Positions 22,438-33,921 of a stretch of DNA of 64,000 bases are shown here, one piece after another. Location of the stretch: contig NC_089763.1 in the NCBI RefSeq assembly GCF_040412425.1, positions 50,832,587 through 50,896,586 of the forward strand. Direction: 5' to 3'. The notes under the pieces were generated by a model that was given only the letters and a program-made list of their open reading frames with translations, had not been told where the DNA came from and did no database searches. Every line of letters starts with the position of its first letter. Position 1 is the first letter of the stretch. The DNA comes from Macrobrachium rosenbergii. Its lineage: Eukaryota > Arthropoda > Malacostraca > Decapoda > Palaemonidae. Made by a program: the position numbers and the translations under genes.

Positions 22438-22882
22438 TTCGTATTCAGTTCAGCTTCTTTCCTCCAGAACAAATCACTTGAATTCTTCTGTTCTCTGGCA
22501 TATGTTATCAGTCAGCCAAAGAAGTTCCCCCATTACCTTTGTTTCTTTCGTCCTTCAACAAAAGCAACCAAATTACGTCCTTTGTTTCAACAATGGTCAG
22601 GGGGGAAAAATAAATCTGCCTTTAGTATCAGCTTCTTTTCTCCTCAACAAAGCAAATAAATTCTGCCATCTTTGTTTTCCAGCATGCCAAAAGTGGAATC
22701 TGCATCTTCTTTTGTATTTTCAGCGCCGGATGACCTCGTAGGTGCCAGTGCTTGGCCTTTGGTGTAAATTCCTTTTTTATGTTTCATTCCATTATCAGAC
22801 TGAACGAACTCATTCTCTTCCTCCCCGAGTTTTCCTCACCTGACCAAATGGTTTAAGTGAGAAATTTAGAATCTGCTCGAAG

Positions 22883-22883
<1 letters not shown>
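22438..22883. other. No gene seen
   Basis: C/T-rich sequence with one short family-A fragment at about 22722-22768. The 79 and 87-codon frames here are not supported. Confidence 0.5.
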
Positions 22884-22951
<68 letters not shown>

Positions 22952-22990
22952 GTCTGTCTTTCCAATCCTTCCTTCTCAGTACCACATTTA

Positions 22991-23061
<71 letters not shown>

Positions 23062-23082
23062 ATCCTTCCCCCTTTCCCCATT

Positions 23083-23131
<49 letters not shown>

Positions 23132-23208
23132 CTAAGTCTCCTTCCCCCTCCCCTACTCTTTCTCTCTCTCTCTTCCTCGCTTTCCTCCCTCACCCCAATC
23201 GTTCCCCC

Positions 23209-23276
<68 letters not shown>
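22884..23276. repeat. Cluster of four (TC)n arrays
   Basis: Arrays at about 22884-22945, 22995-23058, 23084-23127 and 23213-23276, separated by C/T-rich sequence. Protein frames through the cluster are artefacts. Confidence 0.97.
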
Positions 23277-23281
<5 letters not shown>

Positions 23282-23411
23282 TTCCCCTTCCCCCTCCCCC
23301 TCACCCATTGACCTCCTCCCCTGCAGCCTGTCTCCAGGTCCAATTCTGTTCCAATTCTTAGAAATGCCGCAATTTAATTCTTTCCTCACTGCATCTCCAC
23401 AGGTGGAGGTG

Positions 23412-23447
23412 TGAGGAGGAGGAGGAGGAGGAGGAGGAGGAGGAGGA
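23412..23447. repeat. (GGA)n microsatellite
   Basis: About 11 GAGGAG-type units. The opposite-strand poly-Pro frame is an artefact. Confidence 0.95.
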
Positions 23448-23707
23448 AAATACATTCGTTCCCCTCTTTCGCTTATTTTCGTGAACTTCCTTTTGAGCCA
23501 TAATTTTTTTTGTCTTCTCTTTATTTGAGACGAAATTTTATTTTCACTCTTTTTTGTACCTCATTGTTATTTTTCTTGAGGGCTTGGTTTATCGGATTTT
23601 ATCTATCTGTACCATTTCGATAATGGCCTTGCATATTGATTTATGCCTTTGCTCTGTGGAATAAAATGCAAGATAATTTTGCTGGGTTTTTACTTATATT
23701 GATCTAA

Positions 23708-23716
23708 GAAAGAGAG

Positions 23717-23775
<59 letters not shown>
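23708..23775. repeat. (GA)n microsatellite
   Basis: GA array with one interruption near 23732. The purine strand is on +, opposite to the TC cluster upstream. Confidence 0.97.
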
Positions 23776-23779
<4 letters not shown>

Positions 23780-23874
23780 AGACACTGGTTGCTCATGTAG
23801 AGAAATTGTCAAGCAAGCATGAAATTGTTTGTGACTTAATTTCACAGAACTTCATGGGTTCCGCAAACGGGGCA

Positions 23875-23899
23875 CAAAAAAAAAAAAAAAAAAAAAAAA
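23875..23899. repeat. Poly(A) tract
   Basis: About 25 A residues. It could be the tail of an old retroposed sequence, but no LINE or SINE body is recognisable upstream. Confidence 0.9.
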
Positions 23900-26180
23900 C
23901 ATGCATAGGCAATTAGGCCCCCTGGAGCCGCAGATAAAAGAGGAAAAAAGGAATGATAGGAGGAAACAGAACTAATGAAAATTGTTACAAGAGAATTTTT
24001 TTCGGTTAAGAAAACAAGTTATGGCAGGTAATAAATTTGATACTCGTTAATGCACTGCAAGTGGTTAAAAAAGAAAGTGGCCGCTTTATGGAAGAACATG
24101 TAACGTAAGTTAATGTAAAAGATAATGCTCACACTTTATCCGGCGCTGCATTTTATGTGCACTTGACTGTTAGGTACAAATCTAGAGGCAGGCGGAAGAG
24201 ATAGAGTCTGCCTTGAAAACTGCGGATTCCATAACCCATTTCCCCGGGACCATTTTGCCTCCATTTCTCCTTGCATGCTCTCCTCACGTCTTCCTTATCA
24301 AGCAAAGTTGTTTCCACTCCTGCCTCTCCAGCACAAAATTCCATCTACAGCCATCCCTCCTGCCTTGCCTCAGTCATGCACTGCTAAATTTTATCTAATA
24401 TTCACAATAATAAGTACTAATTAGTATTACCACACTTCACTGTCCGTCCCAAGCTGTCTTGGTGCCGAGAGGTCATTTCTGAAGTAACAAGATTAGTGAC
24501 AAGTTAAAGAGAAAGTCCACTGTGAATCTTCATGTATGAGTTTAGGAAACTTGGAAAACAAATTACCCATTCTATAAAGGACAAACATTATTCATGCCTA
24601 ATAAACTTTAGCATGTCTGCCTAGCAAGTTCGCTATAAAAGTTTGGAATCTTATCCTTTAGTCTGGTTACTGCTATGCTGAAATATTATCCATGCTCTAA
24701 TATAGTTTTAAACTTGTATACTAGATGTGATATCAGCAGCATATCCCGTCATATTTTCGAAAGGAATTACCTTCGTTTCAAAAACTGCTTTAGAAGCAGA
24801 AACAAACGGTCAGCACTTGAAATCTCCACTACTAGAAGGTGGGGGAACTATCTCCAACAGCTCTCTTCCTATTAACTATCCTAAAAACTATAGTTTATGG
24901 CTTAGTTATGGATACATCAGTACTCTAATCGAGTATGCACATATATTTATGAGTCTACTGTAGTAATTCGACGAGCTCTGTCTATCCGTACAGTTGTCAA
25001 CTATTCCTCTTCATATCTGCCTTACTTGATTTCATTTTCTGCATTATCTGAAAACCGGGAGCAGCACTTTTCAAAAGCTGTTACAATTAAATGGGATATT
25101 ATGATTAATACAACAATTTTAGCAACAAGAGCCTAAACCTTTCTCAATTCCTATTAGGGCCATCTTCATTAGACAATAAGGTTGCAGTGGGATTAGACTT
25201 AACAGATACTACCCGAAAGTTACAGTAATTTGCCTAAAGGTATCTGTATAAATGAGTAGTGCCCTCAATGAATTTTGAGTAAACAAGTTTATCATTAAAT
25301 AAAAAAATTTTTAATGTGCTTTACCTTGGGGTTTATCAGTTCATTATATTGTAAAACAATTAAGTTCAGGATGTTGTGACTTTTATTTTACATATTTTCT
25401 AGAGCTGCACTTTCAAACAGCTTACCTTATCACAATCAAGACGGATAGGCAACGTAATCCTCTTCAACTATGCAAATTGCCTTTTATAAAATCGAAGCAA
25501 TCACTTAAAACACATGATGTTTTGTCAATAAAATATTATTACTGATCTAGTAGGCTACTATAATTCCTATTCAAATACTATCCCAACACTCAGATCTTTA
25601 TTATCTGTGCTCTTCCTGCAAATCCTTAATAAATTAGTGGAAATAATTAATATATTCACTTCATCAGCGTTCTTGTTTCGCAATTTTCTAGTGAATGAAC
25701 GCCGTGAACAGACATTGTACTGGATAGAAGTTCTGATCATTCAGATCTTCTCTAAAGTTTGAAAAGCTATAAAGGATACAGTGTGTTGAGTAAAATAAAA
25801 CTCGCCTTCCTCTTAACATAATTAACTCTAGTCTCAGTCTTCCATCAGATATAATGATGAAAGGAAGCCTGATTTGAAATTTTATTGGGTTGGCAAATAC
25901 TGCGAAGAAGTGTATGCGAAAAAAATATTATTCATTTCTTCAGCAAACATGGTCTTACTCGCCTCTTTTACGATATTTCATCTAGCATCTGAACAACAGG
26001 AATTACAGTCCTTATAGCTCGCCGTGATATGAACTTAATACTAATATATAACGGTATATAAGTAGATTAAACAGATTTTCTTCACCAGCCCTTGAGAACG
26101 TACAGTCACGTGCAAGTCCACCTGGTAAACTTTGTTTTTATAAAAGCAGGTATCTTAGCAACAGCTCGTGCTTGTGTATC
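23900..26180. other. No gene seen
   Basis: About 2.3 kb of AT-rich, unique-looking DNA. The short frames (24153-24398, 24675-24963) have no motif, splice context or similarity that I recognise. Confidence 0.5.
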
Positions 26181-26188
26181 ATTTAGGT

Positions 26189-26574
26189 CAGTGGTTCTTA
26201 AACTTTTTTACCTTGCGCCCCCCTCTGCATTATGAATAGACCCCACGCCCCCTACCCCTGAAATTTTTGCCAACTATAATCTATAAACAATATGTTGTCT
26301 ATTTGTATGCTATTATACTTATCATAACAATAAAAGACAATTCATAAACAAGATTTGAAATTAAAACTGACTTGTATTTTGAATTTTTGGCATGCTTTGA
26401 GATAATGATTAGAAAATATATGGAAGCAGTGATAACGTTTTTGGCAATTTTGTAAGTAACATCACAAATTAAACAAATAATTGGCACCATCTGGCAACTC
26501 TGCTTGTGCCCCCCTTGGAAGCTTCTGGCGCCCCCTTGGCGGGGGGACGCGCTCCCCAGGTTTAAGAATCACCG
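26189..26574 (+). mobile_element. hAT-like non-autonomous DNA transposon with 8 bp target duplication
   Basis: Left end CAGTGGTTCTTAAACTTTTT, right end GGTTTAAGAATCACCG: imperfect terminal inverted repeats of about 16 bp. The flanks are the identical octamer ATTTAGGT at 26181-26188 and 26575-26582. An 8 bp duplication with CAG-type ends is the hAT signature. The 386 bp interior has C-rich patches (GCGCCCCC motifs) near both ends and no transposase ORF, so it must have been moved in trans. The perfect target duplication suggests a moderately recent insertion. Confidence 0.88.
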
Positions 26575-26582
26575 ATTTAGGT

Positions 26583-28461
26583 AAACGAGGTATTTCAATC
26601 AATAGCTAATTGTGGGAGGAGTTTGGGGGTGTGATAAAAAAATTTATTCACACACGCTCGCAAAAGAACTATTAATTTTGACAATGATGAAAAAAGTGCA
26701 CGAACATACATTACGATTACTGGGTAAAAGAAGTTTATGTAGGTCGTTGCCATTCCACAGTTTACAGATTTGTTCAAGCCCTGAACTATCATCATTCTCA
26801 AATCTAGACATTCGTCAAATATAAGTATTAGGAATTTTTCCAATTTTTTTTACGAATATTTACAGAAGGTAATACAGGTGGGCAATCGAAGGGGTTGACA
26901 CATATCTACGCACTGACTATCACAACCCAGCATTTTCTGTTCCACTGCAAACCTAAATGTCCACATTTAAAACAAAAAATCGAGATCCAAGACATCATAT
27001 GCGAATTAATGGGTGAATTGGTAAAAATCTTCTGTCCTAAAGTGATGAACGATTGAATGACCTTCTCACCCAATTTGTTGACAGTGAAGTGGGTTTATTA
27101 CAATTAAAAAAGATGAAATCCTTTTAATGTTTAATTTCATTTTACCATTATACATAAACTTCTGCGAAGTTCACAAAGGATAAAGCGTAGCACTCGGTCA
27201 ACTATGTCCGAGCCACAACCAGGGACCCTTCATAGCAAAAACAAGTAAGGTCACATTCAGGCTCCCCAGGGAGACCCAGAACCCAAACGCGTGCTTATTT
27301 CTTACGTAAACAAATTCGAAATTATTGACAGAAATGAATTACTCGGGCTAACCTCCCTCACGAACAGGAAGGGCTCACACGGGCTAACAATGGCTGTTGT
27401 TATTGTTGTTGTTTAATGAAAGTGACGACTAAGTCAAATAAGCTAACGAAAAGAATAATACCCGCATCAATGTGTCAAAGCATTACTCCTCTTCATGGAG
27501 AAACAATATGGCAGAAATTGACTGTAAAACAATGCTTGGAATGGCTTTCCAAACAACGAATCCTCACATGTTATTACTAAAGGGTGCGTGAAGCGTCGCT
27601 TTGGTGTAGCTGGACCTACATTTTAACCTTTTACTTTACCTCCATTTCCGATTCCTTCCTTCACTCTTGCTGTCCAACCTCTCTAATTAATACTTCCTGG
27701 TGAAACTGTGGGGGTTTTCTCCAAGTTACACCTTTATATCATTGTACTTCATCTCCTTTAATTTCTGGATCTCTTCGTCATGCTATGCAACCACTACAAC
27801 TACCTCTTTTCACTGTCATAAGCGCTGAATGGTTTGAGAGCCTAACTTTCGTAAATCAAAATAAAAGCAACGAATCCTAAATACTAGCACTTGGCCACCT
27901 TTACAACCTGGTTTTAATAGCGTCTTGGAAACAGCATAGCAACATATAACTGTGTATGATAAAGGAAACATCGTATCTTGCACATGAAGTTTAGCGGGTT
28001 ACGAACGCTTAGGGTCCACTAATAAGCAGTTGGCTTATTACTGCTTTATTTGATCAACGACATCTGTTAACTATGCGATGGCATTCCACTGTTTACCATA
28101 ATTCTGCGCTGTCTTACTGCCTGCCATATTCCCTGCCGTATTGGAGGCTTTATTTCGAGGTTGCTACTTAATCCTGCTTCTTTCAAAGTATTATTTTAAT
28201 TTGCGATAAAATGTTCCATGGACGATTTGTTGTGATATTGTTTTGAAAGTTGTGTCATGTTTGATTGTGGTAACTTAAAACATTATTTTGCCAACGGGAT
28301 AAGTGTTACTGTGTGTGATATTGGGTAATAAGGTATGGTTGAAATTTCGTGTTGGTTACGTACTGATCATGAAATTGTTAGGTGGTACATTGTCTCCTGA
28401 CAAGCTACGTGTGTTCTCATTGTCACAGCTTGACTTTGAGTTATGTCTTGTTTGGAAAAGT
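26583..28461. other. No gene seen, one diverged family-A copy
   Basis: Mostly unique-looking sequence. About 27595-27860 resembles family A in minus orientation (AAGTTACACCTTT, then TAAGCGCTGAATGG) but is heavily diverged and lacks the terminal hairpin. The frames near 26299-26843 are chance. Confidence 0.5.
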
Positions 28462-28738
28462 AAGTATACCTTAGTTTTACCAGACCACTGAGCTGATTAA
28501 CAGCTCTCCTAATTTACTGGCTAAGAAAACTTATTTTACGTGGCTAAGAACCATTTGGTTACTTAGCAACGGGACCTACAGCTTAGTGTGGAATCCGAAA
28601 CACATTATAGCGAGAAATTAATTTCTATCACCAGAAATAAATTCCTCTAACTCTTCATCAGCCGGCCGCGGGAATTGAACTCCGGCCCATCGAATGACAG
28701 TCTAAAGCTCTACCGAGTCGGCCAACAGAGGGCTTGTG
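28462..28738 (-). repeat. tRNA-derived SINE (family SINE-1), copy 1
   Basis: On the minus strand, a tRNA-like head has an A box (TGGCCGACTCGG, 28713-28724) and a B box (GTTCAATTCC, 28671-28680), spaced as in a tRNA gene. It is followed by a tRNA-unrelated body with GTTGCTAAGTAACC and a tail near TAAGGTATACTT. The second copy at 39868-40146 aligns over the whole length. The A box here is slightly degenerate, so this copy is probably inactive. Confidence 0.85.
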
Positions 28739-29344
28739 TCTTGTTTGGAATAATCTCATTTTTGTACTAATATAATTTTCATATATATTGAAGTGTTTGT
28801 GTATTTTATATCACTCTAGAGGGAATATATACACATAGGAGGTGCGCTATGTATTTTAAGCAGTTTGCTTAAAATATATAGTGTAGCTACTGCTTCAATT
28901 ATTTCAGATAAGAGGATGAAGTAGTGAACTAAAAAAAAATCCACTAATACGGCGGGAAATATAATAAGACAGTAAAAACAGCACAGAGTTATGGGAAACA
29001 GAAGGAGGTCTTCTCATAACTAACATGTCGCTGATCTAAAAAGATTGGATAAATCTTTATTACAATAAGACAGGTCATAATCAGGACAAGATTTTCCTGT
29101 TTGTCATTAACGTAAGCCAAAAGAGCTGACATTCTATGTATTAGGACGTTAATTATTATTGAATTTTTATCTTATTACCTTTTTATATCTACAATTCTTA
29201 TGGAGAGACATTTTTAACCAAATTCTTTGCTCCGGCCTACGAATACTCTTCACATCGATCTTTACAAACATAAGTTTGCTGTTTATATCCACAGTTAATT
29301 GGCTCATGATTTTCATACCAGTAAAAGCTTTCATTAAAGATAAG
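28739..29344. other. No gene seen
   Basis: AT-rich spacer. The 66-codon frame at 29159-29359 is hydrophobic by composition and is unsupported. Confidence 0.5.
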
Positions 29345-29620
29345 TCGGTGCTACTTTAGCTTGTTATGTACGCGTCACCTACTCCGAGGTGCTAGTGCTA
29401 AACAGCCAAACACTGCATGGTAAATGTACAGTAGACGGCCGCACGAAAATATCGCTTATTAATATAATTTGTCGACCACACAATATAGAAATGGGTCTAT
29501 ATAATACTTCGATCCTCGAGAGGCTAGTACTAAACACGGCGTCCCAAGGAGCTTCTGCCATGTTTAGGACTAGCACCTCGGAGTAGGTGACGCGTAGACA
29601 AGAAGCCAAAGTAGCACCGA
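29345..29620. mobile_element. Foldback/MITE-like element with TAAG flanks
   Basis: Ends TCGGTGCTACTTTAGCTTG and CCAAAGTAGCACCGA. The inverted arms run about 58 bp (29345-29402) and about 60 bp (29561-29620) and include CGCGTCACCTACTCCGAGGT. The tetramer TAAG flanks both sides (29341-29344, 29621-29624), consistent with a 4 bp target duplication. The interior of about 160 bp has no ORF. Superfamily not recognised. Confidence 0.75.
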
Positions 29621-29624
29621 TAAG

Positions 29625-29978
29625 TCTTTATTCAATATATTGTGATATAGACTTCAGGACTATTAGGAACGAGTAAAACTGCTTAAATCATATTTTTTTC
29701 CGCTTCATTCCTACTGAGAAATCAAGCAAATCGAGCAAATAATACGATTTCTGAAGGCAAAAGTAATCTGCCCTACACAGTCGCACTGAGGCAGGGTGAC
29801 GAGTATCACTCACGCACGAAGACTATTTTTTCTCATTTTTCACGGCAGGTAGCTCTTGAATGCTACCCATTAATCATATCAGATTTTAAAATGACAATAC
29901 TATGAAAATAATCCTCAACGTTGTTGAATTTCTTTGAGCTGAATTACGTCCCACACATTTGGAGATACTATTCTAAAC

Positions 29979-29983
<5 letters not shown>
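29625..29983. other. No gene seen
   Basis: Spacer between the foldback element and a (TA)n array. Nothing recognised. Confidence 0.5.
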
Positions 29984-30044
<61 letters not shown>

Positions 30045-30212
30045 CACACACAGACTGACAGGTAGGTGAAAAAAGCTAGCGTGACTGAATAAAGATCATC
30101 AACGTCAGTCAAGTTCCTGGAAGCATTTTGCCTTTAAATGTTAAAATCCTAATGGGTTTTTTTTCAACAAAGAGGGGATTAGGATTTTTGAGTGTAGCGC
30201 AAACGGAGAAAC

Positions 30213-30284
<72 letters not shown>

Positions 30285-30320
30285 TATACTGTATATATAT
30301 TATATATATACAGTATATAC
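29984..30320. repeat. (TA)n arrays flanking 170 bp of spacer
   Basis: TA arrays at about 29984-30040 and 30219-30276, then an imperfect TATACTG/CAGTATA palindromic stretch to 30320. The sequence between (30041-30218) holds no recognised feature. Confidence 0.95.
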
Positions 30321-30322
30321 AT

Positions 30323-30546
30323 ATCAAATATAAGGAGCCCGTAAAACGTCAAAATGTGGAAAGTTAATGCTATATTTCAGAGACCAATTGGTCACAGTCG
30401 AGACAAAGGGATTTCGTAAACTCCTATGTCTTTGGGGACTGGCTTTTGTTGGACATTAATCAGGGACTTGGCTAAGGTATTTGGTCTCTGAAATATAGCA
30501 TTAACTTTCTAAATTCTGGCGTTTTAATGGACTCCTTATATTTGAT
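30323..30546. mobile_element. Head-to-head palindrome of PLE-3'-end-like fragments
   Basis: Arms 30323-30387 and 30480-30546 are reverse complements with about ten differences around a 92 bp unique centre. Read outward, each arm gives GGTCTCTGAAATATAGCATT, an A/T-rich stretch, and CTCCTTATATTTGAT. I associate that end with Penelope-like element 3' termini in marine invertebrates (from memory). Both sides run into (TA)n, as for the 3.8-6.1 kb PLE pair. No coding sequence remains. Confidence 0.5.
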
Positions 30547-30579
30547 GGAATTCTGTTTTAACAGAAAATATTTCAGTCA

Positions 30580-30838
<259 letters not shown>

Positions 30839-30840
30839 AA

Positions 30841-31239
30841 GAGGGTTGGAAGATTCTAAATGAAATTTAAGTGAAGAGTTGCTTTATGGGTAAGCAGCAG
30901 CTCCCAGCATGTAAGCAATAACTGTAAACAGTGATCCCAGTTACCTTGTGATTTACATTTATACATAAAAAGAAAAGGGTAGGTCGCCAGGAAACCAATG
31001 ATTATCTTAATTAATTTATTACATACTCAAACAACTAGAATTAACCTTGGTGTGCTTGCAATTCAACCATCTATTGCTCAATCACTGTGGCGCAGCAATT
31101 ACAGTTACAAGTGAAATGGGATAAATCTGGTAAGGTTACAGCCCAACAAAAGAGAGCAACAAGAATCTTATAACAACTCTGCAATAACTGGTTTCTACAA
31201 TGAAATTATCTTTTTGTAATGGAATTAAGTGTCTGCAAT
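30841..31239. other. No gene seen
   Basis: Unique-looking sequence without ORF or recognised repeat. Confidence 0.5.
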
Positions 31240-31830
31240 GGAATTAATATCCGGCACGGGTAATGCTTGATGGAGCAGTAGGAAGAGGGCACAGAGATCG
31301 AGAATTTGTTATGGAACCGTTATGTAAGAAGCTTGAAAGTATAGAGAGAACCCTGTATGTGCTATAAATGAGACGTATGAGACGTAGAGAATGCTCATGA
31401 TAGATTTTATAGGAGCAGTGTGGGGGTGGTTGTGAGGCTGTATGGTATAGTGTCACTGTTGCGAGCAATAAAAAAAAATGATATGATGCAAGTGAGTTTT
31501 AGGCAGGAGAGTGACTGGTTTAGTGCAAAAACGAGGGACAAGATAAGGCAGTGTTACGTCTACATGGCTATTTAATTTTTCTTATGGATGAAGTGATGAA
31601 GGAGTACAAAGAAAAGACATTTGGTGTTGGTGCTGAGTTGTGTGATAATAAGGTGGGTCATACATGAAGCGTGGAATGTTTGATGTTTAAAGATGAAACC
31701 GTACTTATTGAGGATAGGATACTGAAAAGAAACTGCAGGGACTAGTATAAGAGTTTGAAAGTGTATGCAAAAGGAAAAAGTTAAGAGTAATGTACAATAT
31801 GTGGCTATTTCAGCTCCGCATAACAAGACA
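31240..31830 (+). pseudogene. LINE reverse-transcriptase remnant
   Basis: Conceptual reading across broken frames gives segments typical of a non-LTR RT: an RLYGIVSLLRA region, ESDWFSAKTRD...RQC (usual RQGC box, near 31505-31545), FFLWMK (usual LFNxxMDEV), then a decayed ADD region and SIRV..KCMQKEKVK near 31745-31790. Several stops interrupt it. No poly(A) or second copy was seen. The order of motifs makes chance unlikely, but the family cannot be fixed by eye. Confidence 0.55.
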
Positions 31831-32196
31831 CTAGGGCTAACTTCCAATTAACTACTAATGACTTTGCATGTTGAGTTTCATAGATGTTTATTTGGTTTGC
31901 CAAGAAACTGACAACTAAATGTCAGCCAAAAGAATGATTTTCATTATTGTGCTCTCCCACGCCTGAAGCTTTTTGTCCCTCAGAAAACATGACAAAATGG
32001 TTAGTTTTAAACCATATTTTATTGGCTATGCCCATATATAGCCTTAAATGCCTTTTCTTAAAGTTCTTGGAACCCCAACAAAAAAATAAGACTGATACAC
32101 CTTGAGGAAAACTTACAGACCTGTAACAAGGAAAAGACCAAAGTACCACAATAAATCTAAAACAGGATAAAATAGGACCTCTTCTTGAACGTACAC
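31831..32196. other. No gene seen
   Basis: Spacer upstream of the Gypsy-2 LTR. The antisense frame at 31922-32260 is unsupported. Confidence 0.5.
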
Positions 32197-32537
32197 TGTA
32201 AGGGCGACAAATCACGCCTCTCCTTTCTTGTGTTTCTCCCTTCAGATGTACATTAATCACGTCATATATATTACCTGTTTTTATTTCAGATTCTTTATGT
32301 ACCTCATCTTATGCATCATTGTACGGCCTTTCCGCCAATATGTATATCTACCTTTTATATGCCATGTAACGAATATTGTACATATTTTTATGACTGTCAG
32401 AAAACATAAATTTTGTATGGACGCAGTGGGGGCCCTCGGGTCACCCGCTACCTTTCCGTGTGCTTTTTATCTTATAAACACCTGTCGAGAATAATAAAGA
32501 ATCAGTCTCTCTTTTGACATTTCTCTTGAACCTCACA
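32197..32537 (+). repeat. Gypsy-2 5' LTR
   Basis: TGTAAGGG...CCTCACA, 341 bp, with TTATAAAC at about 32472 and AATAAAG at about 32493. Matches the LTR at 36659-36979 and, with more divergence, the Gypsy-4 LTRs. Confidence 0.95.
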
Positions 32538-32538
32538 C

Positions 32539-32556
32539 TGGTGACCCTGGGTCAGG
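32539..32556 (+). promoter_or_regulatory. Gypsy-2 primer-binding site, tRNA-Trp type
   Basis: TGGTGACCC one base after the LTR. It is complementary to the GGGTCACCA end of tRNA-Trp. Complementarity beyond nine bases is poor. Confidence 0.75.
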
Positions 32557-32583
32557 GACAGGTAGCGTGGTTTTTGGTCCAGC

Positions 32584-32751
32584 CATTAACGGACTAACTA
32601 TGGCTGCACCCGACCATCAGAAAGCTTTTAGCAGAATAACTACAGCATAAAGTTTAGGCCTCTGATAGCACCCTCCCTGGCGGAAACCGTGCCATTAACG
32701 GACTAAATATGGCGTACCCAAATCGGCATCATTAACAGACTCAATACAGCG
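32584..32751 (+). repeat. Gypsy-2 leader: four reiterated motif units
   Basis: Units at 32584-32606, 32627-32650, 32693-32716 and 32730-32751 approximate CATTAACGGACTAAATATGGC. The same four units in the same order occur in the Gypsy-4 leader. Function unknown. Confidence 0.8.
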
Positions 32752-32785
32752 CATTTTCATGCATTCTGGTGCGTGAGAAGTAAAG

Positions 32786-33569
32786 ATGTCAGAAGCAGAA
32801 CCTCAATGCAAACCTGTGAGCATTGTCTGTACGCCTCTCTCACCAACAAAGCCAGACTCAGTCAAACTTCCCCCGTTTTCGCGGCAAAACGCGGCATCAT
32901 AATTCCGGCGTGCAGACATGCATTTTCGCATGGCACGCATCTCAGACGATGCTACCAAATCAGACATGGTATGACGGCTCTCCTGGAAAAAGTATTCAAC
33001 AGAATCTCCCCCTGGCTGGACACTCAACCGGACAAAGTCACATACGCGGACTTAAAAAACAAACTGCTGAATTCTTACTCCATGACCGTGTCCAAGAGAG
33101 AGCAGCGTACATTCGACCTGTTATCCCAGCCCCTCGGAGATGCATCACCCAGAGAAGCCTGGGACCAGCTGTGGGCGTTGATAACACTCCCAGGCCGCGA
33201 CGTGATGAGAACGGGAAAAAATGGACTATAGACCTGACAAAAGCAATCTTCCATCGGCGCCAGATAAGGGATGCAGATAACCTAGACATGGATGCCTTAG
33301 TCAACGATGCCCAGAAACTATATGAGACCACCAAGGCACACACCACCACCCTTGCATCCACTGGCCTGGGAGCCTGCGACCTGTCGGAGGAAGACGGCGA
33401 CGATGACGGAGACATCAACTCTGTTTATAAGAAGAGACTGCCACTCAGAGAGCACAGGACATGGTCAAACACAACGTGGTGCTTCTACCATAGAAAGTTC
33501 GGGACCAGCACCAGAACTTGCAGGCCTCCCTGTTCTTTCACAAAAAACGACAAGGGCGGCCACAAGTAA
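32786..33569 (+). pseudogene. gag: Gypsy-2 Gag
   Basis: Starts MSEAEPQ at 32786. After early frame changes the capsid-like part lies in the frame ending 33231 (RISPWLDTQPDKVTYADLKN, then PREAWDQLWALITLPG). The nucleocapsid box C-x2-H-x9-C-x3-C (CFYHRKFG...CRPPC, near 33480-33535) is in the frame 32823-33569. At least two frameshifts prevent a continuous Gag. Start choice rests on the matching MSEAEPQ in Gypsy-4. Confidence 0.85.
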
Positions 33570-33589
33570 CAGATGTGACCGCGAAATCT

Positions 33590-33921
33590 AACCCCCACCG
33601 CCCAGCAGGTTTTTTCATCACTGATGAAATTTCCAAAAGCTGCCTGCTGGCAGATACAGGGGCAATGCAGTCAGTCTTCCTGCCATCCAGGGAAGGTTTA
33701 GAAAAAATACCTGACTCAATACCCGCCCTCATAGCAGCAAACGGAGCTCCCATCCGCACTTATGGCACGAGGACCCGGGCTATCTCAATCCTGGGGCGCA
33801 GATACCACTGGCCTTAGGTCATAGCGGATGTTAAGTTCCCCCTGCTGGGCGCGGACTTCCTAGGGCACGCCTCCTCGACACAGGAACATGCCACTCCCAT
33901 CAGCTCTCCACTGGACTTGGA
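33590..33921 (+). pseudogene. pol: Gypsy-2 protease
   Basis: Frame 33518-33817 has the aspartic protease active site DTGA near 33655 and SILGRRYHWP near 33787, then a stop at 33815-33817 within the strand that should continue as in Gypsy-4 (FVIAEVKFPLPGADFLG). Downstream residues continue in another frame. Inactive as read. Confidence 0.85.

Noticed and set aside
28671..28738. A tRNA gene
   Set aside because: A and B boxes are present, but the cloverleaf is degenerate and the sequence is fused to a repeated body found again at 39868, so it is a SINE.
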